From Mesorhizobium temperatum (lineage in GTDB: Bacteria > Pseudomonadota > Alphaproteobacteria > Rhizobiales > Rhizobiaceae), in assembly GCF_002284575.1 (NCBI RefSeq), contig NZ_NPKJ01000068.1, forward strand, positions 310,001 through 374,000: a stretch of 64,000 nucleotides of DNA, given 5' to 3'. The translations under genes and the position numbers were made by a program. Shown here piece by piece: positions 9,504-18,217 of the stretch (positions are counted from its first letter, which is position 1; the number at the start of each line of letters is the position of its first letter). A model generated the notes under the pieces. That model searched no databases. It saw only the letters and a program-made list of their open reading frames with translations, and was not told the DNA's origin.

Positions 9504-10136
9504 TCAGATGCGCGCGGCACCAAGCAGCCCGTCGACGAGCGCGCCGCGGTCAGCCTGCGCAAGGAAATCCTCATGCGCGCGCAGCAGATTCATTCTCAGG
9601 AAGTTGAAGATATAATCGTAGTCGTTGGTCAGGAGGTTGGGGTGGATCGGTACCATCTCGAAAACCGTTCGCGCCAGCGGCTCGGGGATCTCGCGCACCG
9701 GCCGCGGCGGACCGATCTGCGTGGCGGCGAGGCGCTGACGGGTGAGCTCGGCGGCGTCCTCCCAGAAAGTGGGGGGCGAGCCCTCCGGAACGGCATATTT
9801 GGAGAAGCTTGCCAGGGCCACTTTTTCCAGCGCCGCTGGCAGGCCTCGCTGGCGCAACCCGGCGGGTTCGCGCAGCGCACCCTCCACCATTTCCGCCACG
9901 ATGGCATAGCACGCAGGATAGGCGCGCCAGCGTGAATGGTTGAGCGCCGCCTGGAACTCCTTCTCGCTGAACAGCTTCTGCCAATAAACCCCTGCCCTGA
10001 CCCGGCAGAACTCGACGATGCTTTTCTGCGCCAGGAAGGCGGCGCGCGAATCCATGAAATCAGCCAGATCATCGACGCTGACGATCGGCTGCGGCTTGCG
10101 CAGGAACTCGGGCAACAGGTCGTTCAGCAGGCCCAT
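9504..10136 (-). CDS. Conserved hypothetical protein by the symporter genes
   Basis: A 210-residue soluble protein without signal peptide or membrane span. It is rich in aromatic and helical segments (ADFMDSRAAFLAQKSIVEFCRVRAGVYWQKLFSE, HSRWRAYPACYAIVAEMVEGALR, NDYDYIFNFLRMNLLRAHEDFL). The start at 10136 follows GGGAGAG; 48 further codons open upstream look non-coding. It sits between the exonuclease-CBS-DUF294 gene and the DUF4212 symporter gene, divergent from the symporter across a 284-bp control region. I do not recognise the family; the context suggests a role tied to the symporter system. Confidence 0.7.
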   Translation of the reverse strand: MGLLNDLLPEFLRKPQPIVSVDDLADFMDSRAAFLAQKSIVEFCRVRAGVYWQKLFSEKEFQAALNHSRWRAYPACYAIVAEMVEGALREPAGLRQRGLPAALEKVALASFSKYAVPEGSPPTFWEDAAELTRQRLAATQIGPPRPVREIPEPLARTVFEMVPIHPNLLTNDYDYIFNFLRMNLLRAHEDFLAQADRGALVDGLLGAARI

Positions 10137-10203
10137 GGCGCTCTCCCTTCGGTTTTGTTTCCAACCGATGTTGACCGTGTAGCCCCCGCGACGCCGCACG
10201 GCT

Positions 10204-10241
10204 AGTCCTCCCACCGATTCTCCAGTCCTCTCACCGATTCT
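10204..10241. promoter_or_regulatory. 18-bp direct repeat with 20-bp period upstream of symporter
   Basis: Two copies of AGTCCTCYCACCGATTCT at 10204-10221 and 10224-10241 differ at one base. A 20-bp period places both on the same DNA face, as for tandem binding of a dimeric activator. They lie between the divergent hypothetical gene and the DUF4212/symporter operon, about 180-215 bp upstream of the latter. Confidence 0.5.
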
Positions 10242-10332
10242 AAAGTCGTATGAACAGCAGCGACAAGAAGTGTTACTCATACAAAGTTACGGTCGGATGA
10301 TTCTATACCTGGCCGCGACATATGCCGGAGGG

Positions 10333-10350
10333 CTTCCGCGTTAGCGGAAG
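10333..10350 (+). other. Perfect hairpin in the DUF4212 leader
   Basis: CTTCCGC, loop GTTA, GCGGAAG: a perfect 7-bp stem about 70 bp upstream of the DUF4212 start codon. There is no T-run after it, so it is not a standard terminator. It may be a leader structure or part of a repeat. Confidence 0.4.
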
Positions 10351-10420
10351 AGGCAAGCTTTAAACGGCGCCTTGCGGTCGAGACGGTTCGCAAGCTGCCA
10401 ACCAAGGGAGGGTTCAAGCT

Positions 10421-10675
10421 ATGGCGACGCCAGACCGCGTAAGTTATTGGAACAAGACCAAGAGCCTCATGTTCGTCATGCTGGGCCTGTGGGTGTTCTT
10501 CGGTTACGTCATCCACATGTTCGTGGAGCAACTCAACACCATCGTCATTTTTGGCTTTCCGCTCGGCTTCTACATGGCCGCTCAGGGTTCGCTCATCGCC
10601 TTCGTCGTCATGCTGTTCTGGTTCGCACGGCGCCAGAACGCAATCGACGAAGAGCATGGCGTCCATGAAGATTGA
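10421..10675 (+). CDS. DUF4212 symporter small subunit
   Basis: An 84-residue membrane protein with two spans, about residues 12-36 (SLMFVMLGLWVFFGYVIHMF) and 45-70 (FGFPLGFYMAAQGSLIAFVVMLFWF), and the family signature YWNKTK at the start and F(Y)MAAQG in the middle. DUF4212 proteins are the small partner of VC_2705-type sodium:solute symporters, and the large subunit starts 14 bp downstream. Together they are thought to carry short carboxylates such as acetate; this is family knowledge, not visible here. Confidence 0.9.
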   Translation: MATPDRVSYWNKTKSLMFVMLGLWVFFGYVIHMFVEQLNTIVIFGFPLGFYMAAQGSLIAFVVMLFWFARRQNAIDEEHGVHED

Positions 10676-10689
10676 TCGGGGGAACGTCA

Positions 10690-12555
10690 ATGGCTAACAC
10701 GACATCTACCACCGCAGGCGGAGGCGACTTCACCTCCAATCTCGGCCGCATCTACGGCATCTACACCGGCGGCTTCATAGCCTTCATCATCTTGATGGCT
10801 ATCTTGAGTGCCATGGGCGTCGAAAATGTTGTAATCGGCTACCTCTTCATGGGCTTTACCATCGTCATCTACGCGGTGATCGGCGTCCTGAGCCGCACCA
10901 TGCATGTCGGCGAATATTACGTCGCCGGGCGCCGCGTACCGGCGCTCTACAACGGCATGGCGACCGGCGCCGATTGGATGTCAGCGGCTTCCTTCATCGG
11001 CATGGCCGGTTCGCTCTACCTGCTCGGCTATGACGGTCTCGGATTCGTGCTCGGCTGGACCGGCGGCTACGTGCTCGTGGCCATCCTCGTTGCGCCCTAT
11101 CTGCGCAAGTTCGGCGCCTACACGGTTCCCGACTTCCTGTCGGCGCGCTACGGCGGCAATCTTGCCCGCTTCATCGGTGTGATCGTTCTGTTCTCCTGCT
11201 CGTTTACCTATGTGGTCGCGCAGATTTTCGGCACCGGGCTGATCTCGGCTCGCTTCCTTGGCATCGACTTCAACGTCGCGGTCTATGTCGGTCTTGCCGG
11301 CATCCTGGTGTGCTCCATGCTGGGCGGCATGCGCGCCGTCACCTGGACGCAGGTCGCCCAGTACATCGTGCTGATCATCGCCTATCTCATCCCTGTCATC
11401 TGGATGTCGACGGTGAAAACCGGCGTGCCGATCCCACAATTGATGCAAGGCCAGGCGCTGGCGAACATCACCGCGCTTGAGACGGCGCAGGGCATCACCG
11501 TGCATCACGTCACGCCGTTCGTGCATGGCGGCTATGATGCCAAGAACTACTTCCTGCTCATCCTCTGCCTGATGGTCGGAACGGCGTCATTGCCGCACGT
11601 CCTGATGCGCTACTTCACCACCCCGTCGGTGCGTGAAGCGCGTGTTTCGGTCGCCTGGTCGCTGCTGTTCATCTTCATCCTCTATTTCACCGCGCCCGCC
11701 TATGCGGCGTTCGCCAAGTGGACGATGCTCGACCTGGTGGCGTCGGGCCTGACGCCCGAAAACATCGCCGAGAAAGCCGGATGGATGATGCGCTGGGCCG
11801 CTGCCGACAATACGCTCGTGCAGATCTGCGGCAAGGCGGCGACAGACACCGCGGCGATCGTCGCGGCCTGCGCCGAAAAGGGCGTGACGGCACTTTCGTT
11901 TGCCGACATCAACCTCAACGCCGACATGATCGTGCTGGCGACGCCGGAAATGGCCGGCATGCCTTACGTCATCTCGGGCCTCGTCGCCGCCGGCGGCCTT
12001 GCCGCCGCGCTGTCGACGGCGGACGGCCTGCTGCTGGCCATCGCCAACGCGCTCAGCCACGACATCTACTACAAGATGATCGACCAGAATGCGCCTACGT
12101 CGCGGCGCCTGATCGTGTCCCGCATCTTGCTGGTTATGGTCGCCGTGCTGGCCGCCTACGTCGCATCGACCAAGCCGTCGGACATCCTGTCGATGGTGTC
12201 GTGGGCCTTCTCTCTTGCCGCCGGCGGGCTCTTCCCGGCGCTGGTGCTCGGCGTCTGGTGGAAGCGGGCCAACTCGGCCGGTGCGGTCGCCGGCATGATC
12301 GCGGGCTTCGGCATCACCATCTTCTACCTGGTCATGACGCAGTATGGCGCCGATTTCGACAAGGCGACGCCGAATATGGAACTGTGGTGGGGCGTGAAGA
12401 ACATTTCGTCGGCGGCCTTCGGTCTGCCGGTGGGCTTCGCCGTGATGATCATCGTCAGCCTTCTCACCAGGGCGCCGTCCCGGGCTATGCAGGATTTCAT
12501 CGAGGAAATCCGCGTCCCTCGCGGCAAGCAGATGATGGAAGAAAAGACCGCCTGA
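10690..12555 (+). CDS. Sodium:solute symporter, VC_2705 type
   Basis: Integral membrane carrier of 621 residues of the SSS family, with about 13 hydrophobic spans. Family motifs include GEYYVAGRRVPALYNGMATGADWMSAASFIGMAG near the N-terminus, GGMRAVTWTQVAQYIVLI and the late SWAFSLAAGGLFPALVLGVWWKRAN. A central loop between spans carries a cysteine-containing insert (about residues 350-410) typical of this subfamily. The ATG at 10690 follows GGGGGA; a TTG 18 bases upstream is less likely. It forms an operon with the DUF4212 subunit, and a strong terminator lies 24 bp downstream. Confidence 0.92.
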   Translation: MANTTSTTAGGGDFTSNLGRIYGIYTGGFIAFIILMAILSAMGVENVVIGYLFMGFTIVIYAVIGVLSRTMHVGEYYVAGRRVPALYNGMATGADWMSAASFIGMAGSLYLLGYDGLGFVLGWTGGYVLVAILVAPYLRKFGAYTVPDFLSARYGGNLARFIGVIVLFSCSFTYVVAQIFGTGLISARFLGIDFNVAVYVGLAGILVCSMLGGMRAVTWTQVAQYIVLIIAYLIPVIWMSTVKTGVPIPQLMQGQALANITALETAQGITVHHVTPFVHGGYDAKNYFLLILCLMVGTASLPHVLMRYFTTPSVREARVSVAWSLLFIFILYFTAPAYAAFAKWTMLDLVASGLTPENIAEKAGWMMRWAAADNTLVQICGKAATDTAAIVAACAEKGVTALSFADINLNADMIVLATPEMAGMPYVISGLVAAGGLAAALSTADGLLLAIANALSHDIYYKMIDQNAPTSRRLIVSRILLVMVAVLAAYVASTKPSDILSMVSWAFSLAAGGLFPALVLGVWWKRANSAGAVAGMIAGFGITIFYLVMTQYGADFDKATPNMELWWGVKNISSAAFGLPVGFAVMIIVSLLTRAPSRAMQDFIEEIRVPRGKQMMEEKTA

Positions 12556-12578
12556 TCGAGCATAGCGATCGGCGCTCG

Positions 12579-12606
12579 AGGCGGGGTCCGGCGACGGACC
12601 CCGCCT
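12579..12606 (+). terminator. Intrinsic terminator after the symporter
   Basis: A perfect 12-bp GC-rich stem (AGGCGGGGTCCG / CGGACCCCGCCT) with a GCGA loop, followed by the weakly T-rich TCATTTC. It should end the DUF4212-symporter transcript. Confidence 0.75.
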
Positions 12607-12662
12607 TCATTTCGGGGGCGTCGCTGCATAACGCGGCGCCGCCGCTGCTTGGGAAATCCGAC

Positions 12663-12971
12663 ATGAACGATTTCTGGTCTTACTGGTATTTCCACATACC
12701 GAATTTCATTCTTGCCGCGGTGATGTACACGCTGATGGGGCGTCTCCTGCTCGGTCTCTTCGTACCCGAAAGCTGGGACAACTACATCTGGCGCTTCTTC
12801 AAAACCGTCACGGACCCGTTCCTGCGGATCGTGCGGACCATCACGCCGTCGATCCTGACCCAGCCGGTGGTGATCGTCTTCAGCGTGCTCTGGCTTATGG
12901 CCTTGCGCGTGAGCTATCTCATCTTGCTGATCAATTTCGGCGTTTCGCCGATGGCTTCACAGGGGGGTTGA
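12663..12971 (+). CDS. YggT-like small membrane protein
   Basis: A 102-residue membrane protein with an N-terminal span (NFILAAVMYTLMGRLLLGLF) and a C-terminal span (VVIVFSVLWLMALRVSYLILLINFG), separated by WRFFKTVTDPFLRIVRTITP. The spacing and the TDPFL..R..P motif resemble the YggT family, often implicated in osmotic or cytochrome-related functions. The next gene starts 5 bp downstream. It lies just beyond the symporter terminator and so probably has its own promoter. Confidence 0.7.
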   Translation: MNDFWSYWYFHIPNFILAAVMYTLMGRLLLGLFVPESWDNYIWRFFKTVTDPFLRIVRTITPSILTQPVVIVFSVLWLMALRVSYLILLINFGVSPMASQGG

Positions 12972-12975
12972 GGCA

Positions 12976-13296
12976 ATGCACAGAAACGCTCTTGTGCCGG
13001 TCATGGCGGTCGCCATCGTCAACGGTATCTTTTCGCCGTGGGTGCTGATGGTGTTCCTGTTCTATCCGGTCTGGTATCCGGGCTGGGCGCCTCCCTTAAG
13101 CCAGATCGTTTATATGGCAAGTGCGCTGATCCTGTCGACGATGACGATCATGCTCGCCGGCGTGCCGGCCGCGCTCTATGAGCGCTGGTCGGCGCAGCCC
13201 AGGAGCATCGTCGTCTCGTCTATCTGGCTTGCCGGCACGGTTTTGTTGACGCTGCCGGCGCTGCCGAATGTGATGCGGGCGCTAAGCGGCGGCTGA
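12976..13296 (+). CDS. Small membrane protein of unknown function
   Basis: A 106-residue protein with three hydrophobic segments: residues about 8-32 (VAIVNGIFSPWVLMVFLFYPVW), 42-65 (IVYMASALILSTMTIMLAGVPAAL) and 77-96 (IVVSSIWLAGTVLLTLPALP). The start is an ATG 5 bp after the YggT-like gene, so the two are co-transcribed. It converges on the BMP-type importer operon. No family is recognised. Confidence 0.68.
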   Translation: MHRNALVPVMAVAIVNGIFSPWVLMVFLFYPVWYPGWAPPLSQIVYMASALILSTMTIMLAGVPAALYERWSAQPRSIVVSSIWLAGTVLLTLPALPNVMRALSGG

Positions 13297-13316
13297 TAAT
13301 TTCCCGCCCCAGCCTG

Positions 13317-14261
13317 TCAGCGTTCTTCCCGGCGGAACGGCTTGAGCAGCGCCGAAGGCGCGACGGCATTGCGCGACATTACCGCCATGGCGACGATGGT
13401 GAAGATGAAAGGCAGCATCAGAAACGCCTCATAGGGAATGTGGCCGAGCCCGCTCGCCTGCATGCGCAGTTGCAAGGCATCGACGAAGGCGAACAGCAGG
13501 GCGGCCCCTGCCGAACGCCAGGGATCCCAGCGGCCGAAGACAACCAGCGCGATCGCCACCCAGCCACGCCCTGAAACGAGGCCGAAGGTGAAGGCGTTGA
13601 ACTGCACCATCGACAGGAAAGCCCCGGCCAGCCCCATCAGCGCGCCGCCGAGCATCACCGCCTGGAAGCGCGTCGCAATGACGCCGACGCCGGCCGAATC
13701 GGCGGCGCGCGGATTTTCGCCGACCATGCGCACCGAAAGGCCCCACGGCGTCCGATAGAGCACGAAGGCGGCCAGGGGAACGGCTGCCATCGCCATGTAA
13801 ACCAGCGAAAACTGGTTGAATACCGCCGGTCCGAGCACCGGGATGTCGGAGAGAACAGGGATCGGCAGCGTTTCGAAACTCTTGATGCTGGGCGGCACCG
13901 ATTGCTGGCCGAAGATCAGCCGGTAAAGGAAATAGGCGAGGCCCGACGAGAACAGCGTGACGCCGATGCCGCAGACATGCTGGCTGAGGCCGAGCGCCAC
14001 CGTAAACAGCGCATGCACGGCACCCATCAGCGCACCGGTCAGCACTGCCGCAAGCACGCCAAGCCACAGGCTGCCGCTGAGGCTGGTCGCTGTGAAGCCG
14101 GTCATCGCCGACAACAGCATGATGCCTTCGATGCCGAGATTGAGCACACCGGCCCGCTCGGAGAACATCTCGCCCAGCGTTGCGAAAGCCAAAGGCGTGG
14201 CAATGCGGATGATCGCGGCGAGGAAGCCGACCTGAAAAATCTGTTCGAGCACCACGCTCAT
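13317..14261 (-). CDS. BMP-type ABC importer permease 2
   Basis: A 314-residue inner-membrane permease of the branched-chain/nucleoside type (YufQ-like), last gene of the importer operon. Family motifs visible are GEMFSERAGVLNLGIEGIMLLSAM at about residues 30-53 and RMVGENPRAADSAGVGV at about 177-193. It starts with an ATGA overlap on the first permease gene. With the partner permease, ATPase and BMP-family binding protein it makes a complete transporter; family members carry purine nucleosides or related compounds. Confidence 0.92.
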   Translation of the reverse strand: MSVVLEQIFQVGFLAAIIRIATPLAFATLGEMFSERAGVLNLGIEGIMLLSAMTGFTATSLSGSLWLGVLAAVLTGALMGAVHALFTVALGLSQHVCGIGVTLFSSGLAYFLYRLIFGQQSVPPSIKSFETLPIPVLSDIPVLGPAVFNQFSLVYMAMAAVPLAAFVLYRTPWGLSVRMVGENPRAADSAGVGVIATRFQAVMLGGALMGLAGAFLSMVQFNAFTFGLVSGRGWVAIALVVFGRWDPWRSAGAALLFAFVDALQLRMQASGLGHIPYEAFLMLPFIFTIVAMAVMSRNAVAPSALLKPFRREER

Positions 14262-15316
14262 CTGGCTGTCCCCACGCGGCGGACGCGGTAAGCGGTGAAC
14301 AGCAACGCCACCAGCATGGCGAGCAGCGCGGTTCCCTGGATGACATCGCTGAGGAAGGCGGGAACGCCGGTCGCCCGCGACATCGCCTCGGCGCCGGTCA
14401 TGACGGCGGCGAGGAAGAGCGCCGCCGGCACCACGCCGAGCGGATTGAGCCTCGCCAGCATGGCGACGACGATGCCGGAATAGCCATAGCCCGGCGAGAT
14501 GTCGCTCATCACCTGGAAATGCACGCCGCCGACCTCGCCGACCCCGGCAAGGCCAGCCAGCGCGCCGGACAGCAGCGCCGTCGAGATCAGCACGCGCTCG
14601 ACATGAATGCCGCCATAGCGCGCGGCCTCGGGATTCTCGCCGACGACCCTGATCCTGAAGCCGAGCGTCGTGCGCGCGATCAGGAACCAGATGACCGGCG
14701 CGGCAAGGAAAGCCGCCACGACGCCGAGATGCAGCCGCGTGCCTTCAAGCAGCACCGGGAAATTCGCTGAATCCTCGATCGGCGGCGAGATCGGGTAGCC
14801 GCTGAAACTGTCTTTCCACGGGCCTTCGATCAGCGCCATCAGGGCGTAGAAGATGACCGAGTTGAGCAGCAGCGAGCTGACCACGTCATCAACCCTAAAT
14901 TTTACGCGCAGCGTCGCCGGCACCAAGGCGACTGCCGCACCGGCGGCAGCGCCCGCCAATGCCATGAGAAGCATGGCGAGCGGCCCGGGCATCGGGATGG
15001 CGCCGACGGCGCAGCTCGCCACCGCGCCGGCCAGCAGCTGCCCCTCGGCGCCGATGTTCCAGAATTTGGCGCGGAAGGCGACAGCGACGGCAAGCCCGGT
15101 AAAGATCATCGGGGTCGCGCGCACCAGCGTTTCGGTGATGGCGTAGCTGTCGCCGAGCGACGCCGAAAACATCACGCCATAGGCCTCGACAATACCGGCG
15201 CCGGCCAGCGCGATGAGGCCGCTGCACAGCACCAATGTCGCGCCGATCGCCAGCAGCGGCAGGGCGAGATTGAACCAGCCGGGCGTGCTGGTGCGGGCTT
15301 CGAGGCGAATCATCAA
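14258..15316 (-). CDS. BMP-type ABC importer permease 1
   Basis: A 352-residue permease (YufP-like) with about nine spans. The motif FWNIGAEGQLLAGAVAS, near residues 86-102, and RVVGENPEAARYGGI, near 223-237, are characteristic. It overlaps the ATPase stop by 4 bp upstream and the second permease start by 4 bp downstream, so all three are translationally coupled. Confidence 0.92.
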   Translation of the reverse strand: MMIRLEARTSTPGWFNLALPLLAIGATLVLCSGLIALAGAGIVEAYGVMFSASLGDSYAITETLVRATPMIFTGLAVAVAFRAKFWNIGAEGQLLAGAVASCAVGAIPMPGPLAMLLMALAGAAAGAAVALVPATLRVKFRVDDVVSSLLLNSVIFYALMALIEGPWKDSFSGYPISPPIEDSANFPVLLEGTRLHLGVVAAFLAAPVIWFLIARTTLGFRIRVVGENPEAARYGGIHVERVLISTALLSGALAGLAGVGEVGGVHFQVMSDISPGYGYSGIVVAMLARLNPLGVVPAALFLAAVMTGAEAMSRATGVPAFLSDVIQGTALLAMLVALLFTAYRVRRVGTAR

Positions 15317-16830
15317 CTATGGCCCTCCGCCCCGGTCATCATCAGGCCGAGCCGCGCAATGGTGGCGTCGGCGCTGTCGAGCGTGCGGACAATGCGTCCC
15401 TCATACATCACCGCAATGCGGTCGCTGAGCATCAGCAGCTCTTCGAGATCCTCGCCGAGGACGACGAGGCCGCAGCCCTTGGCGCGCATGGCGAGGAACT
15501 TCTCGTGGATGAAGCGCGCCGCACCGATGTCGAGACCGCGCGTCGGCTGCGACACGATCAGCACCTTGGGGTCGAAGGCGAGCTCACGCGCCAGCAGCGC
15601 CTTTTGCAGATTGCCGCCGGAAAGCGCTCCGGCCCGCGTCATCGGCCCGGGGCAGCGTATGTCGTAGGCCTTGATCTGCGCCTCGGCGAAGGCGCGGATA
15701 GCATCGGGCCTGAGCAGGCCGTTGCGGCTGAACGCCCCGGTACCGATGCGCGGCAGAACCATCGAATCGGCGAGCGGCAGGTTGGTGACCAGCCCGGTCG
15801 TCATCCGGTCTTCCGGGATGCGCCCGAGACCGAGCGCCTGCACCTCGCGCGGCGAGAACCGCGCGACCATTTTGCCGGCTATCGTCATTTGGCCGGCATC
15901 GGGCGCACGAATGCCGGAGATCACCTCCGCCAGCGCCCGTTGGCCATTGCCCGAGACACCGGCAATGCCGAGGATCTCGCCTGCACGCACAGAGAGTGAG
16001 ACGTCGCGCAGCGCCATGCCGGAATGGCGCGAGGTCGAGATGCCGTCAAGGGTCAGCACAGCCTCACCTGGCGTCGATGGTCCCCTGGCCGGCGGAACGA
16101 TCTCGTGGCCGCACATCAGCCGCGCCATTTCCGACGACGTCGTGCTTGCGGGGGTATCGACGCGCCCGGTCACGCGGCCATGCCGCAGCACCACGCAGCG
16201 GTGGGTCAGCGCCCTGACCTCGTTGAGCTTGTGCGAGATGAAGATGATGCCGAGGCCCTGGGCCGCCATCGACCGCAGTGCCGAAAACAGCCCGTCGACC
16301 TCTGTCGGCGCAAGCACCGCAGTCGGCTCGTCGAGGATCAGCAGCCTTGCACCGCGAAACAGCGCCTTGACGATTTCGAGCCGCTGCTGCTCGCCGATCG
16401 ACAGCGCCGTGACGGGAAGGTCCGGATCAAGCGTGAGCCCATGCTGCCGGCCGATCTCGTTTAGCCGCGCAAGCCCACCGGCGCGGTCGATCCGGCCCGA
16501 CTTTCCGGGAATGCCGATCAGCAGGTTTTCCAGCACCGACAGCCGCGGCGCCAGATGAAAATGCTGGTGCACCATGCCGATGCCAACGGCAAGCGCATCA
16601 GCCGAGCTGTTGATCGTCACCGGCCGGCCCTGAACCAGGATCTCGCCGGCGTCGGGCGCATAGGCGCCGAACAGCACGTTCATCAGCGTCGTCTTGCCGG
16701 CACCGTTTTCACCCAGCAGCCCGAGAATCTCGCCCGGCGCAACGCTGAGATCGACGGCTTCGTTCGCCATGACGGCGCCGAAGCTCTTGGAGATGCCGCG
16801 CATTTCGATGAGAGGGGCGGGCATTGACAA
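15313..16830 (-). CDS. BMP-type ABC importer ATPase, two-domain
   Basis: A 505-residue protein with two nucleotide-binding domains, as usual for nucleoside/BMP-type importers. The first has a Walker A GENGAGKTT near residue 40, the signature LSIGEQQRLEI, and the Walker B LLILDEPTAVL. The second is less canonical: the P-loop position reads GVSGNGQRAL, but the signature LSGGNLQKALLARE is intact. The first gene of a tightly overlapping three-gene unit, it is separated from the binding-protein gene by a 185-bp region of palindromic repeats. Confidence 0.93.
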   Translation of the reverse strand: MSMPAPLIEMRGISKSFGAVMANEAVDLSVAPGEILGLLGENGAGKTTLMNVLFGAYAPDAGEILVQGRPVTINSSADALAVGIGMVHQHFHLAPRLSVLENLLIGIPGKSGRIDRAGGLARLNEIGRQHGLTLDPDLPVTALSIGEQQRLEIVKALFRGARLLILDEPTAVLAPTEVDGLFSALRSMAAQGLGIIFISHKLNEVRALTHRCVVLRHGRVTGRVDTPASTTSSEMARLMCGHEIVPPARGPSTPGEAVLTLDGISTSRHSGMALRDVSLSVRAGEILGIAGVSGNGQRALAEVISGIRAPDAGQMTIAGKMVARFSPREVQALGLGRIPEDRMTTGLVTNLPLADSMVLPRIGTGAFSRNGLLRPDAIRAFAEAQIKAYDIRCPGPMTRAGALSGGNLQKALLARELAFDPKVLIVSQPTRGLDIGAARFIHEKFLAMRAKGCGLVVLGEDLEELLMLSDRIAVMYEGRIVRTLDSADATIARLGLMMTGAEGHS

Positions 16831-16859
16831 GGGTGCTCCTGGTGGGAGATGGCGCTGAT

Positions 16860-17009
16860 ATCCCTCCCCCTCGAGGGGAGGGTGCCGAGCGAAGCGAGGC
16901 GGGAGGGGTCACCTCAGCTGCCTCGACCTTTAGACCGATAAGGATGGAGCGCGTCACAGCGGACCCCACCCGGCCCTTCAGGCCACCCTCCCCTCAAGGG
17001 GGAGGGCTG
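16860..17009. repeat. Intergenic palindromic repeat element
   Basis: Inverted repeat whose arms are CCCTCCCCCTCGAGGGGAGG at the left (about 16862) and CCACCCTCCCCTCAAGGGGG at the right (about 16982), with GCCGAGCGAAGCGAGGCGGG inside. It resembles the repeated intergenic palindromes common in Mesorhizobium. It lies between the binding protein and ATPase of one transporter, where it may lower expression of the distal genes relative to the binding protein. Confidence 0.6.
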
Positions 17010-17015
17010 CGCCGC

Positions 17016-18047
17016 TCAATCCGAAACCGGCGTGTCCTCGTCGACGTTGACGCGGAAATTGCCGTCGAGGATTTCGGCCTTTTTCTTCTCGACCAGCTCC
17101 TTGACGTCGGCGGGCAGCGTCTTGTCGAACTTGTGATACGGCGCCAGAAAGGAACCGCCCTTGGCCATGCGCGAGAAATCGCCGTAATCCTGCGCGGTGA
17201 AGACGCCGGCCTTGACCAGCTTGATCGCGTGCTCGACCGTCGGATACATGTCCCAGACCGGGCCGGTGATCACCGTGTCGGGGCCGAGGCTCGACTGGTC
17301 GGACATGTTGGAGATGGCGAGGATCTTCCTCTCGACCGCCGCTTCGATGACACCGAAGCGTTCGGCATAGATCACGTCGACGCCGGCGTCGATCTGGGCG
17401 ATAGCGGCTTCCTTCGCCTTTGGCGGGTCGAAGAAGGAGCCGATGAAAGCGACCTTCCTCTTGATATCAGGATTGACCTCCCGGGCGCCGGCAAAGAAGG
17501 CATTGACCAGCCGATTCACTTCCGGAATGCCCATCGCCGCGACGGCGCCGATCGTGCCTGATTTCGACATCTTTCCGGCGATCAGCCCGGAGAGATAGGC
17601 CGGCTCGTGGATCCAGTTATCGAAGACTGCGAAATTCGGCTCGGCCGGCCCGGCGCCGGAGCCGAACAGGAAGGCGACCTTCGGAAACTGCTTTGCCGTG
17701 CGGCGGGATTCGCGCTCGGCGGCGAAAGCATCGCCCAACACCAGCTCATAGCCGCCCTGCGCATATTCGCGCATGACACGGCTGAAATCGGCCGTCTGCA
17801 CCTTCTCCGACCATTTGTATTCGATGCCGAGTTCCTTCTCGGCCCTCTGCAGGGCGACATGGATCTGGTGGACCCATGGCTCCTCGGTCGGCGTGGCGAA
17901 GATCGCCGCCACCTTCAGCTTCTTGTCCTGCGCCAAGGCACTGCCCGGCAGCATGGCTGCCGCCAGGCCAAGTGCGCCGAGTTCCAGCACGTTGCGTCGC
18001 GAAAGTCCTTCGCGTTTCGATTGCATTTTGCTCTTCCCATTTTCCAT
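17016..18047 (-). CDS. BMP family ABC transporter binding protein
   Basis: A 343-residue periplasmic binding protein of the basic membrane lipoprotein (PnrA/Med) family. The N-terminus has a twin-arginine-type signal (LSRRNVLELGALGLAAAMLP...ALAQ, cleavage near residue 40). The mature part shows KVAAIFATPTEEPWVHQIH, YELVLGDAFA, and the late GKMSKSGTIGAVAAMGIPEVNR, which are hallmarks of the family. It heads the importer operon running down to 13317. Purine nucleosides, or a vitamin-like nucleoside, are plausible ligands. Note the strand and position next to the amine cluster: a functional link is possible but not shown. Confidence 0.9.
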   Translation of the reverse strand: MENGKSKMQSKREGLSRRNVLELGALGLAAAMLPGSALAQDKKLKVAAIFATPTEEPWVHQIHVALQRAEKELGIEYKWSEKVQTADFSRVMREYAQGGYELVLGDAFAAERESRRTAKQFPKVAFLFGSGAGPAEPNFAVFDNWIHEPAYLSGLIAGKMSKSGTIGAVAAMGIPEVNRLVNAFFAGAREVNPDIKRKVAFIGSFFDPPKAKEAAIAQIDAGVDVIYAERFGVIEAAVERKILAISNMSDQSSLGPDTVITGPVWDMYPTVEHAIKLVKAGVFTAQDYGDFSRMAKGGSFLAPYHKFDKTLPADVKELVEKKKAEILDGNFRVNVDEDTPVSD

Positions 18048-18217
18048 TGCATGCCCCTCTGATCGACAGCCATGTCGAGCCGGCTGTTCGGAAAAATATC
18101 AAGACACGGAACTATGGAACGACGCCGGACCTTTGTCCACATGGTCAAATTTGTCGGCGGGAAGCTGCAGCCGGCCGCCCGCCGTGGCAAACCGTGGCGG
18201 CAGTGGATCGCTTGCGA

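Noticed and set aside
13317..18047. The BMP-type importer as part of the amine divergon
   Set aside because: Same strand as the left arm, but separated by a 170-bp gap from the oxidase gene and a complete transporter by itself; the amine cluster already has its own importer. A link is possible but not supported.
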